The notes under the pieces were generated by a model. It did no database searches and was not told where the DNA came from. It saw only the letters and a list, made by a program, of their open reading frames with translations. Positions 50,022 to 59,451 of a stretch of 64,000 nucleotides of DNA are shown here, one piece after another. This stretch comes from Abyssibius sp040880065. GTDB lineage: Bacteria; Pseudomonadota; Alphaproteobacteria; Rhodobacterales; Rhodobacteraceae. Numbering within the stretch: the stretch's first letter is position 1; every line of letters starts with the position of its first letter. The stretch lies in contig JBBDJE010000031.1 in the NCBI GenBank assembly GCA_040880065.1, positions 61,950 to 125,949 of the forward strand. The letters are read 5' to 3'. The translations under genes and the position numbers were made by a program.

Positions 50022-51299
50022 TTAGCGGGGCAGAACCGAACGCCCGGCAAAGCGCGCAGCCGCACCGAGCTCTTCTTCGATGCGGATCAACTGGTTGTAT
50101 TTCGCCAAACGGTCGGAACGCGACAGCGAGCCGGTTTTGATCTGCCCGCAATTGGTGGCCACGGCCAAATCGGCAATGGTCGCATCTTCGGTTTCACCGG
50201 AGCGGTGGCTCATCACGGCAGTCATCCGCGCACGATGCGCCATGTCGACCGCGTCGAGCGTTTCGCTCAGTGTGCCGATCTGGTTGACCTTGACCAAAAT
50301 CGAATTGGCGCAACCCTGCTCGATACCTTGGGCAAGGCGGGTGGTGTTGGTCACAAACAAATCATCACCAACAAGCTGGCAACGCTCGCCGATCAATTCG
50401 GTCAGGGCTTTCCAGCCTTCCCAGTCGTCTTCGGCCATACCGTCCTCGATAGAAATAATCGGGTAGCTGTCGACCAATCCCGCAAGGTAGGCGGCATTCT
50501 GCGCGCTGCTCAGCACCTTGCCTTCACCCTTCATGTTGTATGTGCCGTTGGCAAAATATTCGGTGGCGGCACAATCAAGCGCAAGGTAAATGTCCTCGCC
50601 CGGTTTGTAGCCTGCTTTTTCGATAGATTTCATAATGAAATCAAGCGCGTCGCGGGTGGAGCTCAGGTTCGGCGCAAAGCCACCCTCATCGCCAATGCCG
50701 GTATTGTGGCCTGCTGCGGACAGCTCTTTCTTAAGTGTATGGAACACTTCGGCACCCATGCGAATGGCTTCGGCGCAGCTTGTTGCCGAAACCGGCATGA
50801 TCATGAATTCCTGAATGTCGATCGGGTTGTCGGCATGTTCGCCGCCATTGATGATATTCATCATCGGCACCGGCAAAACGCGGGCATTTGTGCCGCCAAT
50901 ATAGCGATAGAGCGGCTGGCCGGTCGATTCTGCGGCAGCTTTTGCAACAGCCAGCGACACGCCCAAAATGGCGTTTGCACCAAGGCGCGCCTTGTTCGGT
51001 GTGCCGTCAAGCTCGATCATCGCGGCGTCAATTTCGGCTTGCTCGGTGGCGTCCTGGCCTGCCAGCATTTCATAAATTTCACCGTTGACCGCATCAACCG
51101 CGCCTTGCACGCCCCTGCCGCCGTAGCGGCTGGCATCGCCATCGCGCAGCTCTACAGCTTCATGCGCGCCGGTCGAGGCACCCGAAGGCACGGCGGCGCG
51201 GCCAAAGCTGCCATCCTCCAATATCACATCGACCTCAACGGTCGGGTTGCCGCGGCTGTCCAGAATTTCGCGTGCGGTAATGTCCAGAATGGCGCTCAT
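50022..51299 (-). CDS. eno: Enolase
   Basis: Glycolytic 2-phosphoglycerate dehydratase and degradosome partner in some bacteria; 425 residues. ITAREILDSRGNPTVEVDV opens the protein; GASTGAHEAVELRDGD, MMNIINGGEHADN, the metal site LALDCAATE and VGDDLFVTN, the catalytic Lys in ILVKVNQIGT and SHRSGETED are all intact. ATG 51299 (MSAILDITA) follows AAGGA. Transcribed as a single gene or with its ThiE-like neighbour. Confidence 0.97.
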   Translation of the reverse strand: MSAILDITAREILDSRGNPTVEVDVILEDGSFGRAAVPSGASTGAHEAVELRDGDASRYGGRGVQGAVDAVNGEIYEMLAGQDATEQAEIDAAMIELDGTPNKARLGANAILGVSLAVAKAAAESTGQPLYRYIGGTNARVLPVPMMNIINGGEHADNPIDIQEFMIMPVSATSCAEAIRMGAEVFHTLKKELSAAGHNTGIGDEGGFAPNLSSTRDALDFIMKSIEKAGYKPGEDIYLALDCAATEYFANGTYNMKGEGKVLSSAQNAAYLAGLVDSYPIISIEDGMAEDDWEGWKALTELIGERCQLVGDDLFVTNTTRLAQGIEQGCANSILVKVNQIGTLSETLDAVDMAHRARMTAVMSHRSGETEDATIADLAVATNCGQIKTGSLSRSDRLAKYNQLIRIEEELGAAARFAGRSVLPR

Positions 51300-51386
51300 C
51301 TTTTGATGTCCTTTGCTTCGGGGCGGGCCTGTTGGCCTGCACATAGCGCATTCGGCGCAAGTGTGAAAGTGCGTTGATAGTGCAGT

Positions 51387-52298
51387 TTAAGGGTGCGGAT
51401 TGGTGCCAAGCGGTGAGCGCGCGGCGGGAATAAGGTTTTTGCGGCGCAAACGCTGCTCGCGCGCGAATGTATAAACCCCCGATGCAATGATGATCGTCGC
51501 GCCAAACAGTGTCCAGAAATCGGGGCGCTCGGCAAAGATGAAATAGCCAATCCCCAAGGCAAACAGCAGGCGCGAATAGCGAAACGGTGCAATGACCGAA
51601 ACCTCGCCAAGGCGCGTAGCCAGAATGACCGCGTAGTAAGAGACCGCACCAACCGAGATCGCCCCAAGCAGGTAAAGCGTGCTGCTCACACCGGGCATTT
51701 GTGGCGCTGCGGTGAACAGGCTTAGGGCTGCACCCGTGGGAATGACCACGATCAGCGCCACCGCAGCCAGACGCAGGCTTGAAATGGATTTCGCCACCTG
51801 CCGCGTTGCAAGGTCGCGCATGGCAAGGCCGGCCACGCTGACCAGCGCAAAGATGGAATAGACGTTGAAGCCTTCAAGCCCCGGGCGCACAATCATCATC
51901 ACGCCGATAAAACCGATGAAAATTGCGCTCCAGCGCCGCCAGCCTACCGCCTCGCCCAAAAACAGCGCAGCCCCGAGCGTAACCGCCAGCGGGGCGGCCT
52001 GCAAAATGGCCGAAGCCGATGAAATGGGCATAAGCGCCAGCGCGCATACAAAGCCGACCGAGCCGATGATCTCGCCCAGATTGCGTAGGCTTACCGCAGC
52101 GGAAAGCAGGTCTCGGCCCCAAAAACGCTCGCCGCGAATGCGCAGCGCAACCATGAAGAAGATCGTGCCGCCAATGCCGAGCGTCATGAGGATCTGGCCG
52201 ACCGGCACCTCGTCTGATGCCAGTTTGATGAACATATCCTCGATAGCAAAGCCAGCCATCGAGGCGACCATCAAGATGATCCCACGCAGGTTTTCCAT
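51387..52298 (-). CDS. DMT-superfamily transporter (EamA)
   Basis: 303 residues with ten membrane helices in two EamA repeats; the second begins near residue 150. Motif-like stretches include LMPISSASAILQAAPLAVTLGAALFLGE and its second-half counterpart VIAPFRYSRLLFALGIGYFIFAE. Substrate unknown; family members export amino acids and other metabolites. No operon partner is evident; enolase is in the same direction 87 bases away. Confidence 0.88.
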   Translation of the reverse strand: MENLRGIILMVASMAGFAIEDMFIKLASDEVPVGQILMTLGIGGTIFFMVALRIRGERFWGRDLLSAAVSLRNLGEIIGSVGFVCALALMPISSASAILQAAPLAVTLGAALFLGEAVGWRRWSAIFIGFIGVMMIVRPGLEGFNVYSIFALVSVAGLAMRDLATRQVAKSISSLRLAAVALIVVIPTGAALSLFTAAPQMPGVSSTLYLLGAISVGAVSYYAVILATRLGEVSVIAPFRYSRLLFALGIGYFIFAERPDFWTLFGATIIIASGVYTFAREQRLRRKNLIPAARSPLGTNPHP

Positions 52299-52425
52299 TG
52301 TATTCTCGTATTTTCAAAAGCTCGGTTGCGCGGTCCAAACGCCGTGCCGGAGGCACAATTGTCAACCCCCGATTGGTGATCCCCGATTGGCAACGCATGA
52401 GCGGTGACGGGAAACAGCGGCAGTC

Positions 52426-52460
52426 TACAAAGGAAACGGGCCGGAGTTGCCCCCGGCCCG
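52426..52460 (-). terminator. Terminator after the iron-binding protein gene
   Basis: Minus strand: CGGGCCGG and CCGGCCCG form an 8-bp stem (52460-52453 with 52444-52437), followed by TTTCCTTT. It lies 22 bases beyond the stop of the binding-protein gene. Confidence 0.75.
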
Positions 52461-52482
52461 CTGCATGGTCTGCCCAATTGGC

Positions 52483-53484
52483 TTATTCGTCGAAATTGAC
52501 CTGCTCGATCAGCCGCACCGCATCGGCGCGCATTTCCGAAATCTCGGTCAACGAGATCGCATCAGGTGTGAAGCTGCCCCATCCTGCAACCACGTCGCTT
52601 GGGCCGATTGCCGGGTTGAGCGGGTATTCATAGTTCAACTCGGCATAGAGCGACTGTGCAGTTTCGGTGGTGAGGAACTCCATCAGCGCCAGCGCATCGT
52701 CATAGTTGGGGGCGCTGGCGGTCATCGCCATGCCTGAAAGGTTTACATGCACACCGCTATCGGCAAAGATCGGGAAGACGATATGCACGGAATTGGCCCA
52801 TTCGGCCTGCTCGGGGTCTTCCAGCATTTTGCCCATGTAATAGGTGTTGCCGAGCGAAATATCACATTCGCCAGCCCAGATAGATTTGACCTGTCCACGG
52901 TCATTGCCTTGCGGGCTGCGGGCAAGATTTGCCTTTAGCGCTTCAAGCCATGTCAGGGTTTCTGCCTCGCCATGATGGGCCAGAAACGCGGCAACCAGCG
53001 CGACGTTATAGTTGTGCAGCCCCGAACGGGTGCAAATGCGGCCTTCCCAGCGCGGGTCGGCAAGGTCTTCATAGGTGGTGAGTTCGCCTTCAGCCACACG
53101 CTCGTTGGACACATAGGCGATGCGGGCGCGCGATGTCAGGCCGATCCAGTCACCTTCGGGGTCGCGGAACTGGGCGGGGATGTTGGCATTGATCACGTCG
53201 CTGACCACTGGCTGGGTGACGCCTTCATCCACAATGGCCGACAGGTTGGCGATGTCGACGGTTAGAATGATATCGGCGGGCGAGCGTGCGCCCTCGGCCT
53301 TCAGCCGCTCGATCATGCCGTCTTGCAAGAACGCGATGTTCACGGCAATGCCGGTTTCGGCGGTGAAGGCGTCCAGCATCGGTTGGATCAGCTCGGGCTG
53401 GCGGGCGGAATAGATATTCACCTCGGCAGAAAGGGGCATGGCTGCCGCGCAGGCGAGGGTGGTTGCAAGGGTTAGGTGGCGCAT
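52483..53484 (-). CDS. Fe(3+)-type ABC transporter substrate-binding protein
   Basis: 333 residues with a signal peptide (MRHLTLATTLACAAAMPLSA) and a family 1 binding-protein fold: VNIYSARQPELIQPMLDAF, ILTVDIANLSAI, and the ligand Tyr pair in ISLGNTYYMGKML (about 190-195), as in FbpA-type ferric-ion binders. ATG 53484 follows GGAG. No permease or ATPase gene is adjacent, so it is an orphan component. A candidate iron-responsive palindrome sits just upstream. Confidence 0.88.
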   Translation of the reverse strand: MRHLTLATTLACAAAMPLSAEVNIYSARQPELIQPMLDAFTAETGIAVNIAFLQDGMIERLKAEGARSPADIILTVDIANLSAIVDEGVTQPVVSDVINANIPAQFRDPEGDWIGLTSRARIAYVSNERVAEGELTTYEDLADPRWEGRICTRSGLHNYNVALVAAFLAHHGEAETLTWLEALKANLARSPQGNDRGQVKSIWAGECDISLGNTYYMGKMLEDPEQAEWANSVHIVFPIFADSGVHVNLSGMAMTASAPNYDDALALMEFLTTETAQSLYAELNYEYPLNPAIGPSDVVAGWGSFTPDAISLTEISEMRADAVRLIEQVNFDE

Positions 53485-53517
53485 CAAAATCTCCATCAGT
53501 TGATGGCGACTCAATAT

Positions 53518-53534
53518 CTGACTAAAACAGTCGG
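53518..53534. promoter_or_regulatory. Candidate iron-responsive box (Iron-Rhodo-box-like)
   Basis: CTGACTAAAACAGTCGG contains the inverted repeat GACT-N5-AGTC, 34 bases upstream of the binding-protein ATG. It resembles the Rhodobacterales iron-regulated motif I recall as TGACT-N5-AGTCA. A second partial AGTC/GACT context follows (about 53535-53550). Whether the regulator is IscR, RirA or Irr cannot be judged here. Confidence 0.5.
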
Positions 53535-53559
53535 GTCAATAGTCGAGTGATCTACTATG

Positions 53560-54396
53560 TTATCTTTCCTCGGCCTTCACCGCATCCCAAAGCGCATCCA
53601 TTTCCGCAAGGTCAGAGCGGGCAGGCGTTTTGCCCATAGCGGCGAGCTTTGCTTCAATCCCTTCAAAACGGCGGGTGAACTTTGCATTTGCGGCGCGCAG
53701 GGCGGCTTCCGGGTCGATATGCAAATGCCGGGCGATATTGGCGACAACAAACAGCAAATCGCCGAATTCCTCAAACTGGTGCTCGGGCGTGGCGGCTTCA
53801 CTCAGCTCTGCGGCCTCTTCGGCCAGTTTGGCAATAACGGGTGTAATATCCGGCCAGTCAAACCCCACACGCGCGGCGCGGTTTTGCAGCTTCACCGCGC
53901 GGGTCAGGCCGGGCAGGCCCAAGGCGACACCCGCCAAAGCGCTGGCCGCCACGCCGCCACGTTCGGCAGCTTTTATCTTTTCCCAATCGCGGGTTTGCTG
54001 GTTGGCCGATTTATCGCGGCTTTCGTCACCAAAAACATGCGGATGGCGGGCGACCATTTTGTTAGAAATCTCTGAAACAACATCATCCCAGCCGAAATGC
54101 CCCGCTTCGGCAGCCATTTGCGCATGATAGACAACCTGAAGCAGCAGGTCGCCCAGCTCGCCGCGCAAATCATCCATAGCGCCGCGTTCAATGGCATCGG
54201 CAACCTCATAGGCTTCTTCAACGGTATAGGGTGCTATGGTCGCGAAATCCTGCTCAATATCCCACGGGCAACCGGTTTGCGGGTCGCGCAGGCGGGTCAT
54301 TATTTCCAAAAGGCGCGGTAGGCCGCCGGTTTGGTCATGCACCAAAGCATCAGATTGCGGTATCGGGCGGGGGGTGTGGGGAATCGGGTTTTTCAT
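53560..54396 (-). CDS. mazG: Nucleoside triphosphate pyrophosphohydrolase MazG
   Basis: 278 residues with two MazG repeats. First: RLRDPQTGCPWD, then PYTVEEAYEVADAI (EEXXE metal motif) and GDLLLQVVYHAQMAAE. Second: KLAEEAAELSEAA and FGDLLFVVANIARHL. It hydrolyses aberrant or excess nucleotides and lowers ppGpp-linked stress in E. coli. ATG 54396 (MKNPIPHTPRPIP) is chosen; the long upstream open frame is antisense to the next gene. Confidence 0.94.
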   Translation of the reverse strand: MKNPIPHTPRPIPQSDALVHDQTGGLPRLLEIMTRLRDPQTGCPWDIEQDFATIAPYTVEEAYEVADAIERGAMDDLRGELGDLLLQVVYHAQMAAEAGHFGWDDVVSEISNKMVARHPHVFGDESRDKSANQQTRDWEKIKAAERGGVAASALAGVALGLPGLTRAVKLQNRAARVGFDWPDITPVIAKLAEEAAELSEAATPEHQFEEFGDLLFVVANIARHLHIDPEAALRAANAKFTRRFEGIEAKLAAMGKTPARSDLAEMDALWDAVKAEER

Positions 54397-54474
54397 GCGC
54401 GCAAGGCTAGCGCGCGGGATTGACGCCGCCAATGGCCAAGGCTCATATGGCGCTTGAAACTTCCGGAGCCGATT

Positions 54475-55641
54475 ATGCCCATCACCAACCGCATTGCCGA
54501 ATTTGCCGCCGATATGAAGGCCTGGCGCCGCCATTTGCACCAACACCCCGAGCTTGGCTTTGACACGGCAAACACCGCTGCCTTTGTTGCCGAACGCTTG
54601 CGTGAATTCGGGGTGGATGAACTGCATGAAGGCATTGCCAAAAACGGCTTGGTGGCACTCATTCACGGGCAGGGCGCGGGGCCGACCATTGGCTTGCGCG
54701 CCGATATGGATGCACTGCCTATTGTCGAGGAAACCGGCGCGAAACATGCCTCGCTAAACGCGGGCAAAATGCACGCCTGCGGGCATGACGGGCATACAAC
54801 AATGCTGCTTGGCGCGGCGCGCTACCTAGCCGAAACCCGCAACTTCGCGGGCACAGTAGCGCTGATTTTTCAGCCTGCCGAAGAAGATGGCGGCGGCGGG
54901 CAGGCCATGGTGGCCGAGGGGATGCTGGAGCGGTTTAACATCGCGCAGGTTTATGCGCTGCACACCGTGCCCGGCAAGCCGCTTGGGCATTTCTTTACCA
55001 ACCCCGGCGCGCTGATGGCAGCCGATGACACGTTTCACATTACCATAAAGGGGCGCGGCGCGCATGCCGCCTACCCCGAAGAGGGGATCGACCCGATCGT
55101 CGTTGGCGCGCAGATGGTCTCGGCAATATATGCCGTGCGGGCGCGCAGGCTTGCGGGGCTGGACAATACCGTCATTTCCATCACGCAGTTTCATGCGGGC
55201 AGCGCCGATAACATTATTCCCGAAACGGCTTTTGTGGGCGGCACGGTGCGCACGCTTTCGCCCGAAACCCGCAAACTGGTGGCGGATTTGCTGCCTGATC
55301 TGGTTGCAAATTGTGCGGCGAGCTTTGGGGCGAGCGCCACACTGACCTATAGTCCCGGCTATCCGATCACCATGAACGACCCTGCAAAAACCGCCTTCGC
55401 AGTGGAAATTGCACGGCGCATTGCCGGGCATGACAATGTGCAAGATGACATTCCGCCCGAAATGGGGGTGGAGGATTTTTCCTACCTGCTGGAACAGCGC
55501 CCCGGTGCCTATTTGTTCCTTGGGCAGGGTGACGGGCCGGGCCTGCACCATCCAAAGTTTGACTTCAACGACGAGGCCGCCCCGATTGGCGCAAGCTTCT
55601 TTGCGCAACTGGTTGAAGCGGCCCAGACAGTCAAGCGCTAG
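54475..55641 (+). CDS. M20D amidohydrolase (hippurate/indole-acetyl-amino-acid hydrolase type)
   Basis: 388 residues. Metal motifs: GLRADMDALPI (about 72-82), HACGHDGHTTMLLGAA (about 98-113), FQPAEEDGGGGQAM (about 132-145) with the catalytic Glu pair, and HHPKFDFND near the end. The dimerisation lid domain (KGRGAHAAYPEEGIDPI) lies in the middle. Members hydrolyse N-acyl amino acids; the substrate here is unknown. ATG 54475 follows CCGGAG with correct spacing, so the in-frame ATG 54454 is unlikely. Confidence 0.9.
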   Translation: MPITNRIAEFAADMKAWRRHLHQHPELGFDTANTAAFVAERLREFGVDELHEGIAKNGLVALIHGQGAGPTIGLRADMDALPIVEETGAKHASLNAGKMHACGHDGHTTMLLGAARYLAETRNFAGTVALIFQPAEEDGGGGQAMVAEGMLERFNIAQVYALHTVPGKPLGHFFTNPGALMAADDTFHITIKGRGAHAAYPEEGIDPIVVGAQMVSAIYAVRARRLAGLDNTVISITQFHAGSADNIIPETAFVGGTVRTLSPETRKLVADLLPDLVANCAASFGASATLTYSPGYPITMNDPAKTAFAVEIARRIAGHDNVQDDIPPEMGVEDFSYLLEQRPGAYLFLGQGDGPGLHHPKFDFNDEAAPIGASFFAQLVEAAQTVKR

Positions 55642-56810
55642 GCGCGCGTCAGCATCAACCGTTCCAGCCCGTGAAAATGGTAGCGGTTGGCGTAGCGCGG
55701 CACCTCTGCCAGTGCCAGTTTTGGCAGGCGGCTGAATAAAATGGGCAGGGCATAGGCCAGTTCCAGCCGCGCCAGCGGCGCGCCCACGCAAAAATGCAAA
55801 CCTGCCCCAAAGCTGGTATTGCCAAGCCCGCCGCGCACCGTGTCAAACACATTCGGGTTAGGGTATTTCGCACCGTCACGGTTGGCACCGGCCAAAAGCA
55901 GGCCAACAAGCTGCCCTTTGGCGAATTTCTGGCCAAACACCTCGATATCGTCCATCGCAAAGCGCGTAAACATGTGCAAAGGTGGGTCATAGCGTAGGGT
56001 TTCTTCGATCACCGCTTCGGTAATCTCGCCCTCAAACCCCAAATCGAGCAGGGTTTTGGTGGCGTTGCCAATGGCGTGGACTGTCGCCTCATGCCCGGCA
56101 TTGAGCAGCAGCACCGCTGTGGTGACAAGCTCGTCTTCGCTTAGCCGGTCGCCATCGTCGCGCGCGGCAATAAGGCTGGAGAGCAAATCATCGCCCGGTG
56201 CCTTGCGGCGCGCCGCAATCAACTCGCGCAGATAGGCAGAAAATTCAAGCGTTGCGGTCACGGCGTCATCTTCGATTTTGCGGGTGCGTCCGGCCTGATA
56301 CATCGCCACCATGTCGTGGCTCCAGCGTAATAGTTGGGGGGCCATGTCTTCGGGCACACCAAGCAGGCGGGCGATAACGATCACCGGAATGGTTTCTGCG
56401 TAATGGTGGAGCAGGTCAAATTCGCCTTGCGGAAATTTATCGACAAGCTCATGGCACAATACCTCGATCCCCGGTGCAAGGGCTGCGATCTGGCGGCTGG
56501 TAAAGGCGCGCACAACCAGCCCGCGCAGGCGGGTATGGGTTGGCGGTTCGCGCTCCAGCATGGAGTGCTGCTCGAAATCGTAAAACGGTTTCAGATGCTC
56601 GGGAATGTCGCGGCTTAACCCGGCGGGCAACTCGCGGCCAAAGCGGCGGTCGCGCAACAAAGCCGACACAGTCTCGTAACTTGCAGAACACAAGTGGCCA
56701 TAATCTGCCCAGTCAAAAAACGGGCCCGCCGGGCGCACGCGGTCATAAAACGGATAGGGGTTTTGCACAAAATCCGGCGCGGTGGGTGATTGTTCAAAAC
56801 GGGTGGTCAT
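55638..56810 (-). CDS. Cytochrome P450
   Basis: Soluble P450 monooxygenase of 390 residues. I-helix motif LLNAGHEAT (about 240; acidic Glu/Asp-Thr pair variant), EXXR helix EETLRYDPP, and haem loop FGAGLHFCVGAPLARLE (about 338-354) with the axial Cys. Its size and helical pattern fit bacterial class I CYPs needing ferredoxin and reductase, absent here. It overlaps the upstream PLP enzyme gene by four bases (ATGA), hence co-translated, an unusual pairing. Substrate unknown. Confidence 0.92.
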   Translation of the reverse strand: MTTRFEQSPTAPDFVQNPYPFYDRVRPAGPFFDWADYGHLCSASYETVSALLRDRRFGRELPAGLSRDIPEHLKPFYDFEQHSMLEREPPTHTRLRGLVVRAFTSRQIAALAPGIEVLCHELVDKFPQGEFDLLHHYAETIPVIVIARLLGVPEDMAPQLLRWSHDMVAMYQAGRTRKIEDDAVTATLEFSAYLRELIAARRKAPGDDLLSSLIAARDDGDRLSEDELVTTAVLLLNAGHEATVHAIGNATKTLLDLGFEGEITEAVIEETLRYDPPLHMFTRFAMDDIEVFGQKFAKGQLVGLLLAGANRDGAKYPNPNVFDTVRGGLGNTSFGAGLHFCVGAPLARLELAYALPILFSRLPKLALAEVPRYANRYHFHGLERLMLTRA

Positions 56811-57961
56811 AGATGTTCCAGTGCTTGTTCAAGATCGGCGATCAGGTCTGCAACGTCTTCAATGCCCACAGAAAGCCGCAACAGCGTGTCTGGCACCAGT
56901 GAATGCGGCCCCTCAACCGCCTTGCGATGCTCGATCAGGGATTCAACACCGCCAAGGCTGGTAGCGGGCAGGAAAAGCTGGGTAGAGCAGGCGATATGGC
57001 GCGCGTCGGCACCAGAGCGCGCAAGCAGCGAAAGCATGCCGCCAAAACCGTGCAGCATCTGGCGCGACGCAACCGCGTGCCCCGGATGGCTGGGCAGTCC
57101 GGGATAAAGAACAGATGCAATTTTCGGATGCCCCTCAAAATGCTGGGCGATTCGCAGCGCATTGGCCGAGGCGCGCTCAAAGCGCACAAACAAGGTGCGC
57201 ATGCCGCGAATGAGCAGCCACGCCTCGAACGCCGCCATGACACTGCCCATAAGGGTGCGGATTTTGCGCAATTCATCCCATGCAGGGCCGGTTTTGGCGG
57301 TGGAGAGCACACCGCCGGTAATGTCGGAATGGCCGTTCAGGTATTTGGTGGCGGAATGGAAAACCATATCAGCACCCAAGGCAAGCGCCTGTGTGGTGCA
57401 GGGCGAAGCGGCGGTGCAGTCTACCACCAGTTTGGCACCAACCGCATGGGCGGCACTGGCGGCGGCGGCAATGTCGACCACATCCCAGTTGGGGTTGATG
57501 GGGGTTTCTGTCCAGACAAGCGCTACATCGCCACCCGCCAGTGCGCGCGGCAGGGCGGCCGGGTCGGCGGCATCAAAGGTTGTCAGCCGTAAAATGCCGC
57601 GTTCGGCCTGCCGGTGCAGCCATGTCAGCCCGCCATGATACATGACATTCGGCGCGACAACATGCGCACCAACAGGCAGGCTTTCAAACAGCGCAACCGT
57701 TGCCGCCATGCCCGAAGCAAACAGCAAACTGCCCGCCGCCCCGTCCAGATCGGCCAGAACTGCTTCGGCATGTTCGACCGTAGGGCCGCCGTCGCGTGCA
57801 TAAATATAGCTTTGGCGCGGGTTGTAATCGGCATCGCGCGCAAAGGTCGAGGCCAGCGCGATATCGGGCACAACAGCGCCGGTAATGTCATTGATGCGGT
57901 GCAGCGCCTGTGCGGCGCGCGTGGCGGGGGAAAGTTGTAACTGGCTGGGTGGTTTGGTCAT
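56807..57961 (-). CDS. Trans-sulfuration PLP enzyme (cystathionine synthase/lyase type)
   Basis: 384 residues, Cys/Met metabolism family. YIYARDGGPTVEHAEAVLADL opens the cofactor region, FASGMAATVALF, then D181/T183 contacts in VVDCTAASP and Schiff-base lysine K206 in HSATKYLNGHSD. The ending RLSVGIEDVADLIADLEQAL is standard. Length separates it from the MetY at 13508-14800. Whether it acts as cystathionine gamma-synthase, gamma-lyase or beta-lyase cannot be told from motifs. It is first in a unit with the P450. Confidence 0.88.
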   Translation of the reverse strand: MTKPPSQLQLSPATRAAQALHRINDITGAVVPDIALASTFARDADYNPRQSYIYARDGGPTVEHAEAVLADLDGAAGSLLFASGMAATVALFESLPVGAHVVAPNVMYHGGLTWLHRQAERGILRLTTFDAADPAALPRALAGGDVALVWTETPINPNWDVVDIAAAASAAHAVGAKLVVDCTAASPCTTQALALGADMVFHSATKYLNGHSDITGGVLSTAKTGPAWDELRKIRTLMGSVMAAFEAWLLIRGMRTLFVRFERASANALRIAQHFEGHPKIASVLYPGLPSHPGHAVASRQMLHGFGGMLSLLARSGADARHIACSTQLFLPATSLGGVESLIEHRKAVEGPHSLVPDTLLRLSVGIEDVADLIADLEQALEHL

Positions 57962-58025
57962 TTTGCCCTCATTTTTCGCGCCGGATCATGCGGCGCGCAA
58001 TGGGGGAATGTCCAGCCGCCTTTGC

Positions 58026-58544
58026 CTAGTCTGTGCCACGAAACGGCTGCACATATTGCAGCGCCATATCCCATGGAAAGAAGATCCATGTGTCCTGGCT
58101 CACCTCGGTGATAAAACTGTCTACCATCGGTTTGCCTGCGGGTTTGGCATAGACCGTTGCAAAATGTGCGTTCGGGTAAAGCTCACGCACAAGCTCAAGT
58201 GTTTTGCCGGTATCCACCAGATCATCAACAATCAGAATACCGGTGCCATCGCCCATGATTTCGGCATCGGGGTGTTTGAGCACTTCGGCTTCGCGGCGCT
58301 GGTCGGCAGCACCGCCGCCAGCATGGTAGGATTTGACCGAGATTGTATCGACCGTGCGGATATCAAGCTCGCGCGCAACAATCATCGCCGGTGCCATGCC
58401 GCCACGGGTAATGGCGACAACGGCACGCCAACCGCCGTCATCCGGGCCTTTTCCGTCAAGCCGCCATGCAAGTGCGCGCGAATCGCGGTGAATTTGGTCC
58501 CAGCTTATATGAAAGCCCTTTTCGTGCGGCAGACGGTCGCTCAT
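58026..58544 (-). CDS. gpt: Xanthine-guanine phosphoribosyltransferase
   Basis: Salvages guanine and xanthine to nucleotides. 172 residues. AVVAITRGGMAPAMIVARELD (about 42-62) and the PRPP-binding ILIVDDLVDTGKT (about 103-115) are diagnostic; the hood AKPAGKPMVDSFITEVSQDTWIFFPWD completes it. Links to the purine salvage genes at the left of the window, though far away. It is three bases from fabI on the same strand. Confidence 0.95.
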   Translation of the reverse strand: MSDRLPHEKGFHISWDQIHRDSRALAWRLDGKGPDDGGWRAVVAITRGGMAPAMIVARELDIRTVDTISVKSYHAGGGAADQRREAEVLKHPDAEIMGDGTGILIVDDLVDTGKTLELVRELYPNAHFATVYAKPAGKPMVDSFITEVSQDTWIFFPWDMALQYVQPFRGTD

Positions 58545-58547
58545 GGC

Positions 58548-59357
58548 TCAGTCTCCCAGCGCAATATCGGGGGCATCTTCAGCCTTCATGCCCACGACAT
58601 GATAGCCACTATCCACATGGTGGTTTTCGCCCGTCACGCCCGAGGACAGGTCAGATAGCAAATACATGCCCGACTTGCCCACATCATCGGTGGTGACATT
58701 GCGGCGCAAGGGCGAGTTCAATTCGTTCCATTTCAGGATATAGCGAAAATCGCCAATGCCGCTGGCCGCCAGTGTCTTGATCGGGCCCGCTGAAAGCGAA
58801 TTGACGCGGATTTTCTTCGGCCCCAGATCCATCGCCATATAGCGCACCGAGGCTTCAAGCCCGGCCTTGGCCACGCCCATCACATTATAATGCGGCATAA
58901 CGCGCTCCGAACCATAATAGGTAAGGGTGAGCATCGCGCCGCCATCGGGCATCATTTTTTCGGCACGTTGGGCCACGGCCGTAAAGGAAAAAACCGAAAT
59001 ATTCATCGTAAGCGCAAAGTTTTCGGCGCTGGTGTCAATGTAACGGCCGCGAAGTTCGTTCTTGTCGGAAAATCCAATGGCATGGACCAGAAAGTCCAGC
59101 TTGCCCCATTTGGCCTGCAATTCGGCAAAAACGGCATCAATCGAGCCGCTATCGGTAACATCGCATGGCAGCACGATACTTGCGCCAATGCTTTCGGCCA
59201 GCGGCATAGCCCGCTTGCCAAGCGCTTCGCCCTGATAGGTAAAGGCCATTTCGGCACCTTGTTCGTGGCAGGCGCGGGCAATGCCCCACGCGATAGATTT
59301 GTCATTTGCCACGCCCATGATCAGGCCGCGCTTTCCGCTCATCAATCCTGCACCCAT
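58548..59357 (-). CDS. fabI: Enoyl-[acyl-carrier-protein] reductase (NADH)
   Basis: Last reduction of each fatty-acid elongation cycle; target of triclosan-type inhibitors. 269 residues. KRGLIMGVANDKSIAWGIA (NAD-binding start), LVHAIGFSDKNELRGRY, catalytic Tyr-X6-Lys in HYNVMGVAK (Tyr and Lys seven apart), and SAGPIKTLAASGIGDF. ATG 59357 follows AAAGGA. In one unit with gpt; divergent from pdxH. Confidence 0.96.
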   Translation of the reverse strand: MGAGLMSGKRGLIMGVANDKSIAWGIARACHEQGAEMAFTYQGEALGKRAMPLAESIGASIVLPCDVTDSGSIDAVFAELQAKWGKLDFLVHAIGFSDKNELRGRYIDTSAENFALTMNISVFSFTAVAQRAEKMMPDGGAMLTLTYYGSERVMPHYNVMGVAKAGLEASVRYMAMDLGPKKIRVNSLSAGPIKTLAASGIGDFRYILKWNELNSPLRRNVTTDDVGKSGMYLLSDLSSGVTGENHHVDSGYHVVGMKAEDAPDIALGD

Positions 59358-59451
59358 GGTTTTTCCTTTTTCTTGATGCCGTGTTGAATTGGGTTTACGT
59401 CAAAGCTGGGCGCGCTTCAAGATTGTAACACTACCCAGAAAGGTTGACCTT

